Positions 29,822 to 40,275 are shown, numbered from the stretch's first letter. The stretch: 64,000 nucleotides of DNA from Phytophthora hibernalis (GCA_012656075.1 JAAKBF010000044.1:1-64000); one strand, 5' to 3'. Notes: generated from the letters alone by a model not told the origin. Made by a program: numbers and translations.

Positions 29822-30319
29822 TTTAAAATAATAATTACAATTTTAAAATTTTCCATAGATAAATGTACCATATAATAAGTTATAAATAGTGATAATTCTT
29901 ATTAGTATATATTCTCATAGTTTAAGTAATCATTAATATCAAAGATATTTTGACTTATCTGAACTTTTTAAAGTTGTTCTAAATAAGGACCCTTACTTTC
30001 AGTTAATTTTAGTAAATTAAGTCAAAGATTTTTGTTATTAATATGAATGTATATACTATTTTATATGATCTCATAGATAATTAATATATTATTTTTTATA
30101 TTTTATTTAATAAGATCTTTATTTAAAAATTATAAACTTAAATACCTGAACTGCTAAATATAGTTGACTTGAAAAAACCTTCTCCCTAATTTACTCTACT
30201 AACTTATCAAAATTTTATTTTATATTTTTTAAATTATTGATTTTATCAAATTTTAGTCTCTTAAATATTTTATTTAATTAAAAAGGTGGACTATATTTTA
30301 CTTTTTTAATAAATTTATT
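29822..30319. other. Non-coding spacer of inverted repeat, copy B
   Basis: Same 500-base spacer as 6563-7059, inverted. Convergent nad4L and orf155 flank it. No gene is seen. Confidence 0.5.
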
Positions 30320-30784
30320 TTAAATGTTCTTAAAAAAATCACTTAAAATTTTAATAATTTTACACATAATTTGATCAAATTCTTCCCTATTTTGAACACG
30401 TATGTTATCTGTAAGGAAGAATTTATGAATTTCTTTTAATACATATAAGATTGTACCTTTATTTGAAGGGTTATCTAAAACTCTCTGTACATTTAAGTAT
30501 ATATCTCTAAATAAATCCGAATTAACAATTTCAACTAGTTTATCCAATAATATTTGTAAGTCATTTATATTGGGATTAGTGTTTGAATCATTTGAGTTAT
30601 TAAAAAGATAATTACACAAATTAATGCGATCATAGCTGCAATTTTATAGTACGCTATAGTTTGTTTTTGTGATGATGTTACATTATTTTTATTTTCTGAT
30701 AAATCTTCTTGATCAGATTCGTCTATTTCAAAATCAAAAAAAAAAAAACTAATAGTTTTTAAAAAATTTTATAAAGAATTCCAC
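30320..30784 (-). CDS. Unrecognised single-span membrane ORF (orf155), copy B
   Basis: Same protein as 6099-6562, opposite orientation. The 95-residue soluble C-terminal part is intact and identical to copy A. The upstream acidic and membrane segments are offset by the same T-run deletion (ATCTTTTTAATAAC), so the break is either systematic or real. The start is GTG 30784 or ATT just upstream. Confidence 0.6.
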
Positions 30785-30822
30785 AATTTTTATTTAATAA
30801 TTATAGTTTTATTAAAACTAAT

Positions 30823-30895
30823 TACAACCTCTTGGACTCGAACCAAGATTTTAAAGCTTAGAAGGCTAATACTCTACCAATTAAGTTAAGGTTGT
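30823..30895 (-). tRNA. trnR: tRNA-Arg (UCU), inverted-repeat copy B
   Basis: Identical to 5988-6060, so this gene is present twice per genome. Confidence 0.9.
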
Positions 30896-30910
30896 TTTAG
30901 TTTTATGTTT

Positions 30911-30994
30911 TTAAACAAATTTGTTTGAATGTACATTAAAAATAGCTTTTAATGAATTTCTTGAAAGTTGTTTATATATGTTTTGTTTAATATT
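30911..30994 (-). pseudogene. nad6: 3' fragment of nad6 at repeat edge
   Basis: 84 bases matching the last 28 codons of nad6 (5889-5972), including the stop. The rest of the gene is absent, so it is a dead fragment carried by the repeat. It starts two bases beyond the cob stop. Confidence 0.9.
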
Positions 30995-30995
30995 G

Positions 30996-32139
30996 TTATT
31001 TATTTATATTATAACGTACTAAATAGGCTTCAAATTTACCTAAAAGGGTATAATTATGATAAAAAAAAAAATAATAAATCATACTTATTATACCAATTTC
31101 AGTATAAGGGTATTCAACTGGACATTGTCCTACCCAACCTAATAATAAAAAAGCTATAACTAATAACCAATAACAAATTTTAAATAGAGGTCTAAAAGCA
31201 GTACTTCTAATTTCAGATGAATTAGAAAATGGTATAGTTAATAAAATAATTAAAGAACCAAACATTGCAATAACTCCTCCAATTTTATTTGGGATTGATC
31301 TTAAAATAGCATAAAATGGTAAAAATACCATTCAGGTACAATATGTAAAGGTGTTTTCATTGGGTTAGCTTCAATATAATTATCAGGATGACCTAAAGTA
31401 TTTGGATAATAAAATATAAAAATAAAAAAATTAAAAATAAAATCATTAACCCAAATAAATCTTTTGTATAAAAATACGGATAAAATGGTATATTTTCTGT
31501 TTTTAAAGTTATACCTAAAGGATTATTTGAACCAACTTCATGTAATAAGATTAAATGAATTAAAACAGCCCCTACTATAACAAAAGGAAATGTAAAATGT
31601 AAACTAAAAAAACGGTTTAAAGTAGGATTATCTACAGCAAAACCGCCCCATAACCAATCAACAATATCTTTACCTATTAAAGGTATTGCTGAAAATAAAT
31701 TGGTAATAACAGTTGCACCCCAAAAACTCATTTGTCCCCAAGGTAATACATAACCCATAAAAGCCGTAGCCATCATTAAAATAAAAATAATTACTCCAGA
31801 ACACCATAAAGCTTCTCTAGGTGTAATATATGAACCATAATATAAACCTCTAAAAATATGTACATAAACCACAATAAAAAAAAGAAGCACCATTTGCATG
31901 TGTATATCTAATTAACCAACCATTATTTACATCTCTCATTATATGTTCAACACTATTAAAAGCTAAATCAATATGCGGTGTATAATGCATTGCTAAAAAA
32001 TACCAGTTAAAATTTGTACTACTAACATAATACCGGCTAACGAACCAAATCCAAAAAAATAATTTAAATTAATAGGTGTAGGATAATCTATTAAATGATT
32101 ATTAAGAACAGCAAATAATGATTTTTTATTCCATCTCAT
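30996..32139 (-). CDS. cob: Cytochrome b
   Basis: Haem-carrying core of complex III, about 381 residues. It starts MRWNKKSLFAVLNNHLIDYP. Landmarks are SLAGIMLVVQILTGIFLAMH, HANGASFFFIVVYVHIFRG, MATAFMGYVLPWGQMSFWGA, the PEWYFLPFYAILRSIPNK motif and a C-terminal YLVRYNINK*. Indels lie near 31064, 31332, 31430, 31885 and 32000. Its stop is adjacent to the inverted-repeat edge. Confidence 0.98.
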
Positions 32140-32182
32140 AATACGAAATGAAAATTAACCAAAAAACAAAAATAATAAAAAA

Positions 32183-32741
32183 TTATGTATGTATTTTCTT
32201 ATCCCATGGATTATTAAATTCAAATAATCTATATTGTTGTGATAAACTAATGGGTTCATATACTACTCTTTTTTTAATTCATTATAAAATACTTCTAAAA
32301 ACCACTTAAAGGGAAATCTTTACGTAAAGGGTGACCTTCAAAACCATAATCAGTTAAAATTCTTCTTAAATCTGGATGATTTAAAAAAGATACCAAACAT
32401 ATCCCAAACTTCTCTTTCACACCAATTAGCAGATTTATAAATATTAATAATAGAATTAACAGGTTGTAATTCATTTATTATAATTTTAATTTTTAAACGG
32501 CTATTAAAACGTATACTTAATAAATTATAAATAATTTCAAAACGTTTTTTTATTAATATAATCAACCGCACATATTTCAGATAAAATTTTAAATTGACTA
32601 ATTGAGTGATTTTTTAAAAAAAAAAATAGGAATTAATTTATTTGTAGAAATATTTATACATAATTCATTTTTATATAGAGTATAATTAATTATAGGTAAA
32701 ATTTCTAATAAATATTGACTAAATTTCTTTAATAATTTCAT
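32183..32741 (-). CDS. nad9: NADH dehydrogenase subunit 9
   Basis: 30-kDa matrix-arm subunit of complex I, about 186 residues. The start MKLLKKFSQYLLEILP at 32741 fits relatives. An in-frame ATG at 32843 would add 34 Tyr/Lys/Asn-rich residues. Signature: SANWCEREVWDMFGIFF, LNHPDLRRILTDYGFEGHPL and RKDFPLSGF. Indels near 32290, 32390, 32555 and 32620. Confidence 0.96.
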
Positions 32742-32892
32742 AATTGAAAAATAATTATAAAATTTTTTATAATTATATCTTAAAAAATAAATTTTTTTTT
32801 CTAAAAAATAATTTATAATAAGATCAGAGTTCAGATATAACATTATAAATATAATAATTATTTTTTATTATATTTACAGGATTTAAGTTTAA

Positions 32893-33120
32893 TTAAAAAG
32901 CAAATAAAATTAAGAAAGCCATCATTAAACAAAATAAAGCAATTGCTTCAGTTAATGCGAAACCTAAAATAGCAGTTCTCATTAATTCTTGTTGTAAAGA
33001 AGGGTTTCTTGAAATACCTATAATTAAAGAACCAAAAACGTTACCGATACCGATACCAGCACCAATTAATCCTAAAGTCGCTAATCCTGCACCTAAAAAT
33101 TTAGAAGCTTGTAATAACAT
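32893..33120 (-). CDS. atp9: ATP synthase F0 subunit c
   Basis: Proton-carrying c-ring subunit, intact at 75 residues. Two membrane helices flank the polar loop RNPS. The essential carboxylate is the Glu in GFALTEAIALF of helix 2. The first helix has the GxGxG packing motif (IGAGIGIGNVFG). One of the few long genes here with no frame error. Confidence 0.98.
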   Translation of the reverse strand: MLLQASKFLGAGLATLGLIGAGIGIGNVFGSLIIGISRNPSLQQELMRTAILGFALTEAIALFCLMMAFLILFAF

Positions 33121-33310
33121 AAATGTATTATCAATTTTTTAATTATTTAAAATATCTTAAAGAATATATATATTTTTATTAAATTTTACTTAAAAAAAAA
33201 AAAACAAGTTAATACGGTAAGATGTATTAAAATTTTTTACATCTTATAATTTTATTAATATAAAAATAACAATAGATTTTCTTTATATTTTTTAATATAG
33301 ATAAATAAAT

Positions 33311-33664
33311 TTACCACTCTAAAGCATCACTACACCAAATATAAACAAAACCTATAACTAATTCAACTAAAAATTCAATCATAGTCCAAAATCCCCATGA
33401 AAAATTTGAACTTAAAGTTAAAACCCAAGGAAAAACAAAAACAGCTTCTAAATCAAAAATAATAAATAAAATAGCTACTAAATAAAATTTTACATCGAAA
33501 ACTTTTCTAGCATCATCATAAGGATTAAATCCACATTCATAAGCTGTTAACTTTTCTAAATCATCTTTTTGTTTAATTAAACCAAAAGATAAAATGAAAA
33601 TTAAAATTGATAAAAATAAACTTAATATTAGAAATATAAAAATATTTGAATAATTTAATAACAT
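33311..33664 (-). CDS. nad3: NADH dehydrogenase subunit 3
   Basis: Small membrane subunit of complex I, intact at 117 residues. It contains EKLTAYECGFNPYDDARKVF with the loop cysteine, FDVKFYLVAILFIIFDLEAV and the C-terminal SDALEW. A 9-bp hairpin (TAAGATGTA/TACATCTTA, 33218-33246) lies downstream, before atp9. Confidence 0.98.
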   Translation of the reverse strand: MLLNYSNIFIFLILSLFLSILIFILSFGLIKQKDDLEKLTAYECGFNPYDDARKVFDVKFYLVAILFIIFDLEAVFVFPWVLTLSSNFSWGFWTMIEFLVELVIGFVYIWCSDALEW

Positions 33665-33699
33665 ATTTATAAAAAATTTAAAATATAATAAAATTTAAA

Positions 33700-33773
33700 C
33701 GGAAAAAACGGGACTTGAACCCGCGACCTATAGCGTGACAAGCTACCACTCTAACCAACTGAGCTACTTTTCC
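33700..33773 (-). tRNA. trnD: tRNA-Asp (GUC)
   Basis: 74 nt, acceptor GGAAAAG/TTTTTCC with discriminator G. Loop TTGTCAC gives anticodon GUC. Confidence 0.95.
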
Positions 33774-33811
33774 AAAAAGTATTATATTTTAAATGTATTT
33801 TATTTTAATTT

Positions 33812-34529
33812 TTAGTGTAAATTTAAAGCATCATTTATATACATACATGTTAAAATAGTAAAAACATATGCTTGAATTAATGCTACAGCAATTTCTAATC
33901 CAACTAATAATACAATAATAATTAAAGGAATAAAATGTGCTATAAAAATAAAACTATTTACATTTAACATAGTCCAAGCAAAACCTGCAATAACTTTTAA
34001 TAAGGTATGACCTGCCATCATATTAGCAAATAATCGTACAGGTAAACTTATTACACGAAAAATATAAGAAACTAATTCAATAGGTACTAAAATAGGTACC
34101 AAGGCTATACTAGCCCCACTAGGTAATAATAAATTTAAAAAATTTAATTTATGTTTTTTAATACCAATTAAATTAAACCCTAAATAAATAGTTAACGCCA
34201 AAGTAAATGTTATAATTAAATGACTTGTTACAGTAAAACTATAAGGAACCATTCCTATTAAATTACATAGTAAAATAAAAAAAAACAACAAAAATTAATG
34301 AAACAAAATGTTTACCAGCCTTACCAATACTAGAATAAGTTAATTCAATAGAAATATTAAATATCATTTCAAAAATTTGTTGAAAACGTGTTGGAATAAA
34401 TTTAGTTTTTATACATGAAAAAATGTATAAATAAACAAAACCTATTACTAAAATTAAAGAAGCATTAGTAAATACAAAAGGTATTTGAAAAATAGGTAAA
34501 ATTTCAAATTGTTCTAAAGGACTAAACAT
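33812..34529 (-). CDS. atp6: ATP synthase F0 subunit a
   Basis: Proton-channel subunit of ATP synthase, about 239 residues. It starts MFSPLEQFEILPIFQIPFVF. The essential arginine lies in SLPVRLFANMMAGH. The C-terminal helices contain LEIAVALIQAYVFTILTCMY. One indel near 34283. It follows cox3 by eight bases. Confidence 0.97.
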
Positions 34530-34537
34530 ATAATTTA

Positions 34538-35447
34538 TTAATTACCTCCCCACCAATATACAGCTACAAATAAAAATAACCAAACAACATCTACAAAATG
34601 CCAATACCAGGCAGCAGCTTCAAAACCAAAATGATGTTGTTTTGTAAAATGATGATTAATTAATCTAATAGTACTTACTATTATAAAAATAGTACCAACA
34701 ATTACATGTACTCCATGAAAACCTGTTAGTAAAAAAAAGTAGTACCATAAATACTATCTGATATTGAAAAAGTACTTTCAAGATATTCATATGCTTGAAT
34801 TAAAGTAAAGAAAAAGCTAATAAAATTGTAATAATTAAACTTAAGATTGCATTTTGTCTATCACCAAAAACAATTGAATGGTGTGCCCAAGTAATTGTAG
34901 CTCCTGATGATAATAATATTATTGTATTTAATAATGGAATACCCCAAGCATTAACAGTTTCTATACCTAAAGGGGGCCATAATGAACCTATTTCTGGTGT
35001 AGGTGCTAAAGCTGAATGGAAAAATGCCCAAAAAAACTTACAAAAAATAATAATTCACTAAAAATAAATAAAAGCATACCATTACGTAAACCTAATTGTA
35101 CTTGTTTTGTATGTTGACCTTCATAAACAGCTTCTCTAACAATATCACGAAACCATGTATACATAGTTAAAATAACCATTAAAAATCCTGTTAAAATTAA
35201 AATATTACTACCAATATAACCATGAAAATACATAGCAGTTCCAAATGTTAAAAAAAAAGACCAAATGAAATAACAAAAGGCCATGGACTTGGATCTACTA
35301 AATGATATGGATGGTTTTGAGAATTTTCTATATTTTTAGTAATTTCTTTTAAAAATGTAAAATCATTTTTAAATTTATCGATATTAGAATCATCGGTTGT
35401 AGTTTCAATTTGTAAATTTTTTTATTAATATAATAATAATTTTTCAT
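34538..35447 (-). CDS. cox3: Cytochrome c oxidase subunit 3 with N-terminal extension
   Basis: Core membrane subunit of complex IV, about 303 residues. The body is standard: HPYHLVDPSPWPFVISFG, TMYTWFRDIVREAVYEGQHT, SELLFFVSFFWAFFHSALAP and FEAAAWYWHFVDVVWLFLFV. From ATG 35447 about 48 residues precede HPYHLVDPSP, including an acidic stretch (ETTTDDSNIDKFKNDF); relatives have far fewer. No other ATG lies close to the core. Indels near 34738, 34805, 35030, 35250 and 35425. Confidence 0.96.
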
Positions 35448-35516
35448 AAAATTTAAATAATTTGTATAATTTGTAATAATTAATTATTTAATGATAAATA
35501 ATTTTTTAATAAAAAA

Positions 35517-35896
35517 TTAATCAAAAACAAGATTAAATTTTAATTTTTTAATATTTTTATAATATTGTTTTTTTGTATTAATTGTTTTACTTTTATTTTT
35601 TGAAGTTTGAATAATTTCATTAGTTATATTTTTAAATTAGAATTTAAAAGTAACCAAGAAACTGATTTTTTAATTTGTTTATCTTCATTTAAAAGCATTA
35701 AAAAATATCGATCTTTTTTTTTTTTTTTTTTATTTCGTTTTTATTTGGAATACTTATTGCCTTTAATTTTGGTAATAAATTATCAATTGATTTAAATAAA
35801 ATAAAATTTGGTTTTTGTTTTGTAATTTTTTTAAATTAATTAAAATATTTTTAAATATATTTTCAGAACAGTTTTTTTACCACTCTTTAGTAACAT
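35517..35896 (-). CDS. rps7: Ribosomal protein S7
   Basis: Small-subunit protein uS7, about 127 residues. ATG 35896 gives MLLKSGKKTVSENIFKNILI; an earlier non-ATG start is possible because KIKKLFIN precedes it in frame. The tail KSVSWLLLNSNLKN and NEIIQTSKNKSKT fits the C-terminal domain. Several indels, including the 18-T run at 35717. Downstream of rps12, as in bacteria. Confidence 0.82.
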
Positions 35897-35918
35897 ATTT
35901 ATAAATAATTTTTTTATT

Positions 35919-36296
35919 TTATACTCTTCGTATTTTAGTTCCATATTTTGATCTTGATGTTTTTCTAGAATAGATCCCTAATAAATCATATTTTCCACGA
36001 ATAACATGATATTTTACTCCAGGTAAATCTTTTACACGTCCACCTCTAATTAAAACAATAGAATGTTCTTGTAAAGTATGACCAATACCTGGGATATAAG
36101 TAATTATTGTATATCTGCTAGATAAATGAACTTTAGCTACTTTACGCATGGCTGAGTTAGGTTTTTAGGTGTTGTATTGTAAACTTTTAAACAAATACCT
36201 TTACGCTGTGGGCATTGTTTTAAGGCTGGACTTTTATTTCTTTTTTTTTTTCTAAACGTTTTTGTTTTTTAAAAATAATTGATTAATTGTTGACAT
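35919..36296 (-). CDS. rps12: Ribosomal protein S12
   Basis: Decoding-centre protein uS12, about 125 residues. It starts MSTINQLF. Hallmarks are CPQRKGICLKVYNTTPKKPN, SAMRKVAKVHLS and GHTLQEHSIVLIRGGRVKDL with PGVKYHVIRG. Indels near 36165 and in T runs at 36243-36270. Confidence 0.95.
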
Positions 36297-36314
36297 ATTA
36301 TTTTGAAATTTGTT

Positions 36315-36387
36315 TGAATAATAACGGACTTGAACCGCTAACATTTTCGGTGTAAACGAAATACTCTACCAATTGAGCTAATTATTC
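36315..36387 (-). tRNA. trnV: tRNA-Val (UAC)
   Basis: 73 nt, acceptor GAATAAT/ATTATTC. Stem TTTCG/CGAAA with loop TTTACAC gives anticodon UAC. First of four adjacent tRNAs. Confidence 0.94.
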
Positions 36388-36390
36388 GGA

Positions 36391-36464
36391 TGGGCCTAAG
36401 TAGATTTGAACTACTGACTTTACACTTATCAGGCGTATACTCTAACCAACTGAGTTATAAGCCC
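36391..36464 (-). tRNA. trnI: tRNA-Ile (GAU)
   Basis: 74 nt, acceptor GGGCTTA paired to TAGGCCC. Loop CTGATAA gives anticodon GAU. Confidence 0.95.
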
Positions 36465-36465
36465 T

Positions 36466-36537
36466 TTGAAGTAAAAGGATTCGAACCTTTGATTTTCCGT
36501 ACCAAAAACGGAGGCCTTACCACTTGGCTATACTTCA
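36466..36537 (-). tRNA. trnQ: tRNA-Gln (UUG)
   Basis: 72 nt, acceptor TGAAGTA/TACTTCA. Stem CCGT/ACGG region with loop TTTTGGT gives anticodon UUG. Confidence 0.92.
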
Positions 36538-36551
36538 AAATAAATAAAATA

Positions 36552-36625
36552 TATGCTTAGAAAGATTCGAACTTTCATTTGATAGATCCGCAATCTAAGG
36601 CTTTATCCAATTAAGCTATAAGCAT
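36552..36625 (-). tRNA. trnR: tRNA-Arg (GCG)
   Basis: 74 nt, acceptor ATGCTTA/TAAGCAT. Stem TTAGA/TCTAT with loop TTGCGGA gives anticodon GCG, reading CGN arginine. Confidence 0.93.
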
Positions 36626-36629
36626 AATT

Positions 36630-36953
36630 TTAATTTGTTTTTATAATTTTAATATTCATTAATAAATTTTCAGATAATAATTTTTTAATTAAAATTAAAA
36701 AATTGAATAATTGGAAAATGTTATTAAATTTAATATCTATTTTTGGATTATAATTTTTATAAATAAAATGTTCACGTGATTTTTATTTACGTGTGGTGAT
36801 CTTAATAAAGTAAAAATTTTATTTTTGTTTTTTGTTTTAAATATACCATTTATTTGTATATTTTTTAATTTATTAAAATTTTTAATTTTAATAAATTTTG
36901 TTTAAGTTGATTTATTTTTGAAAAGATTTAAAAGTTATTCTTAAAAGATACAT
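36630..36953 (-). CDS. rps10: Ribosomal protein S10
   Basis: Small-subunit protein uS10, about 107 residues. It starts MYLLRITFKSFQK. Signature: KIFTLLRSPHVNK followed by an NHREHF-type sequence after one frame correction. The tail is Ile/Leu/Lys-rich, ending NIKIIKTN*. Indels near 36790, 36870 and 36910. Confidence 0.82.
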
Positions 36954-36970
36954 AATTTTAATAATAAAAT

Positions 36971-37044
36971 TGTCTGGAGGTGGATTTGAACCACCGACAC
37001 AAAGATTTTCAGTCTTTTACTCTAACCAACTGAGCTATCCAGAC
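36971..37044 (-). tRNA. trnF: tRNA-Phe (GAA)
   Basis: 74 nt, acceptor GTCTGGA/TCCAGAC. Stem AAAGA/TCTTT with loop CTGAAAA gives anticodon GAA. Confidence 0.96.
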
Positions 37045-37051
37045 AAAAATA

Positions 37052-38523
37052 TTATATTAATAAATATAAATAAATTTTGTTTAAATTTACTAATATAATA
37101 TTTGGAAATATAAATAAAAATAAAATAAATTGAGTATTAATTATTAATATAATACTTTGTATTTTATTTATTTGTGAAACATACAATTTTCTTAATATTT
37201 TTCAAAATAAATAATTTTTATTATTTTTAAATAATAAAAAGAACTTAATACACTTATAATAATACCAAAAAAACTAAACTAAAATAATTATTTTTAATAG
37301 CTGAAAAAAATAAATAATTTTGAAAAAATCCAGCTAATGGAGGTATACCTGCTAATGAAAAATATTCAAAATCATAATAACAGCAATTAAACCGTTAACT
37401 GTATATAGATTTGATAAATCTGTTAAATATTTAATAGGTTTATGATTAATATTTAAAGATAAATAAGAGGTCCATAAATTAATACTCGTTATTATATAAA
37501 TAATAACATATAATAAGATAAAAGGAATATTATTTAATATATTTGACGTAAATCCTATTAAAATAAAACCTACATGGCTTATAGAACTATAAGCTAATAA
37601 TCTTTTAATTTTTTTGTTGTAATGCTGATAAAGCTCCTATTAACATTGATAAAAAGATATAATATAAAAAAATTTCAAAAAGTAAGAAATATTAAAAAAA
37701 TATCAAAAAATAAACGAATCAAAATCCCAATAAAAGCAATTTTTGGTACGATAGCAAAAAACTTGAAATATTATTTGGTGCCCCTTCATATACATCAGGT
37801 AACCAAAAATGAAAAGGTGAAGCACCTATTTTAAATAAAATACCAACTAAAATAAAAATTAATCCATAAGATAAACTAATTAATAAATTAACATTTTCTA
37901 AAAATTTATATTTGATAATATTAAAAAATATTATTAAAATTTAAAGAACCTGTAATAGCATAAATAATAGAAGAACCAAATAAAATAAAACCTGAAGCAA
38001 TTGATCCTAATATAAAATATTTTAAACCAGCTTCAATTGATAATATTGATTTTTTTGTGTTGAAGTTAAAATATAAAAACTTAAACTTTGTAATTCAATT
38101 GATAAATATAAAGTAATAAAATGGTTTGAAGATACTAATAACATTAAACCCAATAATGATATTAACATTAATATATTAATTTCGTATGAATTAATTTTTT
38201 GTTGTATTAAGTATTTTTGTTGTATTAAAAAACAAATAATTGTTGATAAAATTAAAATTATTTTAATAAATTGCGTAAAGTTATTAATAATTAAAACACC
38301 ATTTAATATATTATTTGAAATATTTGTTATATTTAATGTTAATATTAAAAGAATTAATAATAAATATATTATTATAGTAGTAATATTTTTAATAATCAAA
38401 ATTTTTTGAGTATTTTGATTTTTTTATAAAAACTCCAAATAATAATAAAATTAATAAAATAGTTGTTAAAAATTCGGGAATAATAATTTCAAAATTATTA
38501 TTAAAAATTTCTTGAAAAATCAT
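37052..38523 (-). CDS. nad2: NADH dehydrogenase subunit 2
   Basis: Membrane-arm proton-pumping subunit of complex I, about 490 residues. It starts MIFQEIFNNNFEIIIPEFLT. Landmarks are LYLSIELQSLSFYILTSTQK, EAGLKYFILGSIASGFILFG, LVGILFKIGASPFHFWLPDV with YEGAPNN, and SLAGIPPLAGFFQN. The C-terminus to TAA 37052 is inferred across an indel near 37190. It ends eight bases from trnF. Confidence 0.95.
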
Positions 38524-38635
38524 ATTTATGAAAAAGAAATAAATATTTAAAAATATTTACTTACTATATATGCTATATATTTATAAAAAAATTAATTTAT
38601 AAATATTTTATTTTTATTAAAAAAATTAAAAAAAT
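38524..38635. promoter_or_regulatory. Divergent intergenic region nad2 / nad7
   Basis: 112 AT-rich bases between two opposed gene starts: the minus-strand run to cob and the plus-strand run nad7 to nad6. It contains near-palindromic TATATATGCTATATATTTA and a doubled AAATATTT. It is the most plausible site for bidirectional initiation, from its position alone. Confidence 0.35.
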
Positions 38636-39810
38636 ATGGCATTAAAAAAATTAAAAATTTTTCTATAAATTTTGGTCCACAACATCCAGCAGCTCACGGT
38701 GTTTTACGTTTAATTTTAGAATTAAATGGAGAAGTAGTTCAAAAAGCAGATTCTCATATAGGGTTATTACATAGAGGTACTGAAAAATTAATTGAATATA
38801 AAAACTATTTACAGGCTTTACCCTATTTTGATAGATTAGATTACGTTTCAATGATGTGTCAAGAACATGCTTATGTTTTAGCTATTGAAAAATTATTAAA
38901 TTGTTCTATACCATTACGTGCACAATATATAAGAGTTCTTTTTCAGAAATAACTCGTATATTAAATCATTTATTAGCTGTTTGTTGCCATGCTTTAGATG
39001 TGGGAGCTATGACACCTTATTTTTGGGGGTTTGAAGAACGTGAAAAATTAATGGAATTTTATGAAAGAGTTTCGGGAGCACGTATGCATGCTGCTTATTT
39101 TAGACCTGGAGGTGTTAATCAAGATTTGCCGAAAGGGTTATTAAATGATATTTATATTTTTGTGAACAATTTAATACACGATTAGATGAGATAGAGGAAA
39201 TGTTAACTAATAATAGAATTTGGAAACAAAGATTAGTTGATATTGGTGTTGTTTCAGCTAAAGATGCTTTAAATTTAGGTTTTAGTGGTGTAATGTTACG
39301 TGGATCTGGAATTTCTTGGGATTTACGTAAAACACAACCTTATGAAATTTATGATCAGTTAGATTTTGATATACCTGTAGGTACAAATGGAGATTGCTAT
39401 GATCGTTATTTAATAAGAATTGAAGAAATGCGTCAATCTATTCGTATAATTTTACAAGTATTAAATAAAATACCTCAAGGTTCTGTTAAATTAGATGATA
39501 AAAAAATCACAAATCCTAATAGAATTCAAATAAAAATTCAATGGAATCTTTAATTCATCATTTTAAATATTATTCGGAAAATATTAGTGTAAACAGTGGT
39601 GAAACTTACACAGTTATTGAAGCACCTAAGGGTGAATATGGTGTTTATTTAATTTCTGATGGTACTAATAAACCTTATAGATGTAAAATTAAATCTCCAG
39701 GGTTTTTACATTTACAAGCATTAGATTTTATAGCTAAAAATCATATGATTGCTGATGTTGTAACTATAATAGGTACTTTAGATGTTGTTTTTGGTGAGAT
39801 TGATCGTTAA
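38636..39810 (+). CDS. nad7: NADH dehydrogenase subunit 7
   Basis: 49-kDa matrix-arm subunit of complex I near the quinone site, about 392 residues. It starts MALKK. Blocks are INFGPQHPAAHGVLRLILEL, DSHIGLLHRGTEKLIEYK, YFDRLDYVSMMCQEHAY, SGARMHAAYFRPGGV and the C-terminal VVTIIGTLDVVFGEIDR*. Three indels: near 38663, 38934 and 39168; another near 39533. Only one copy in this window. Confidence 0.98.
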
Positions 39811-39859
39811 TTCCTTTAAATTTTAATAAAAGTTAAATAAATTTTATTTATTAAAAATT

Positions 39860-40244
39860 ATGCAAAAAAATCTTTAAAAAGTATAAATTAAATCAATTAC
39901 AAAAATTAAACAAACTTTTAAATATATATATATATTTCGTTATAATGATTTAAATATTAATGAAATTATATCTCTTAAAAAATAATAAAAAAATTGGATT
40001 ATAAATCATTAATTTTAAATCAAAATCTAACAATTCATATCCTATCAAAATTAAAAGGTCAAGGTTCTATTTTAATAATTTATGGAAATCAGGATTTAAA
40101 CTTAATTAGAACTTTATCTAATTTTAAAAACTTGAATTAATTTCTTTAAATATTCATAATAATATTTATTCAAATTTAAAAATAAAACAAATATTATTTA
40201 AAAATAAAACACCATTAAATAATTTAATTGTTCAACCTTTTTAA
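39860..40244 (+). CDS. Probable ribosomal protein L10-like ORF
   Basis: About 128 residues once frames are joined. It starts MQKKSLKKYKLNQLQKLNKL. The middle and end read LTIHILSKLKGQGSILIIYG, NQDLNLIRTLSNFK and SLNIHNNIYSNLKIKQILF, with NNLIVQPF* at the end. The strand-turn pattern KGQGSILIIYGNQDLNLI resembles the uL10 core, and its size and basic N-terminus fit. It could equally be a lineage-specific ORF. It lies between nad7 and trnH. Confidence 0.45.
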
Positions 40245-40275
40245 ATTTTATATATTATTTAAGAAAAATTTAAAA

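Larger units (their letters stand above)
29491..30994. repeat. Inverted repeat copy B, about 1.5 kb
   Basis: Reverse complement of 5889-7391 (and of 46348-47851) apart from homopolymer counts. The right boundary falls two bases past the cob stop codon. The left boundary falls inside the nad4L coding region, just after its first codons. Recombination between A and B would invert the 22.1 kb between them. Confidence 0.95.

Noticed and set aside
30968..31159. 63-residue plus-strand frame
   Set aside because: Antisense shadow of the cob 3' end.
35607..35795. 62-residue plus-strand frame
   Set aside because: Antisense to rps7, produced by long T runs.
37622..37834. 70-residue plus-strand frame
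   Set aside because: Antisense to nad2, whose conserved protein sequence reads on the other strand.
38663..38851. 62-residue minus-strand frame
   Set aside because: Antisense to the conserved nad7 N-terminal region.
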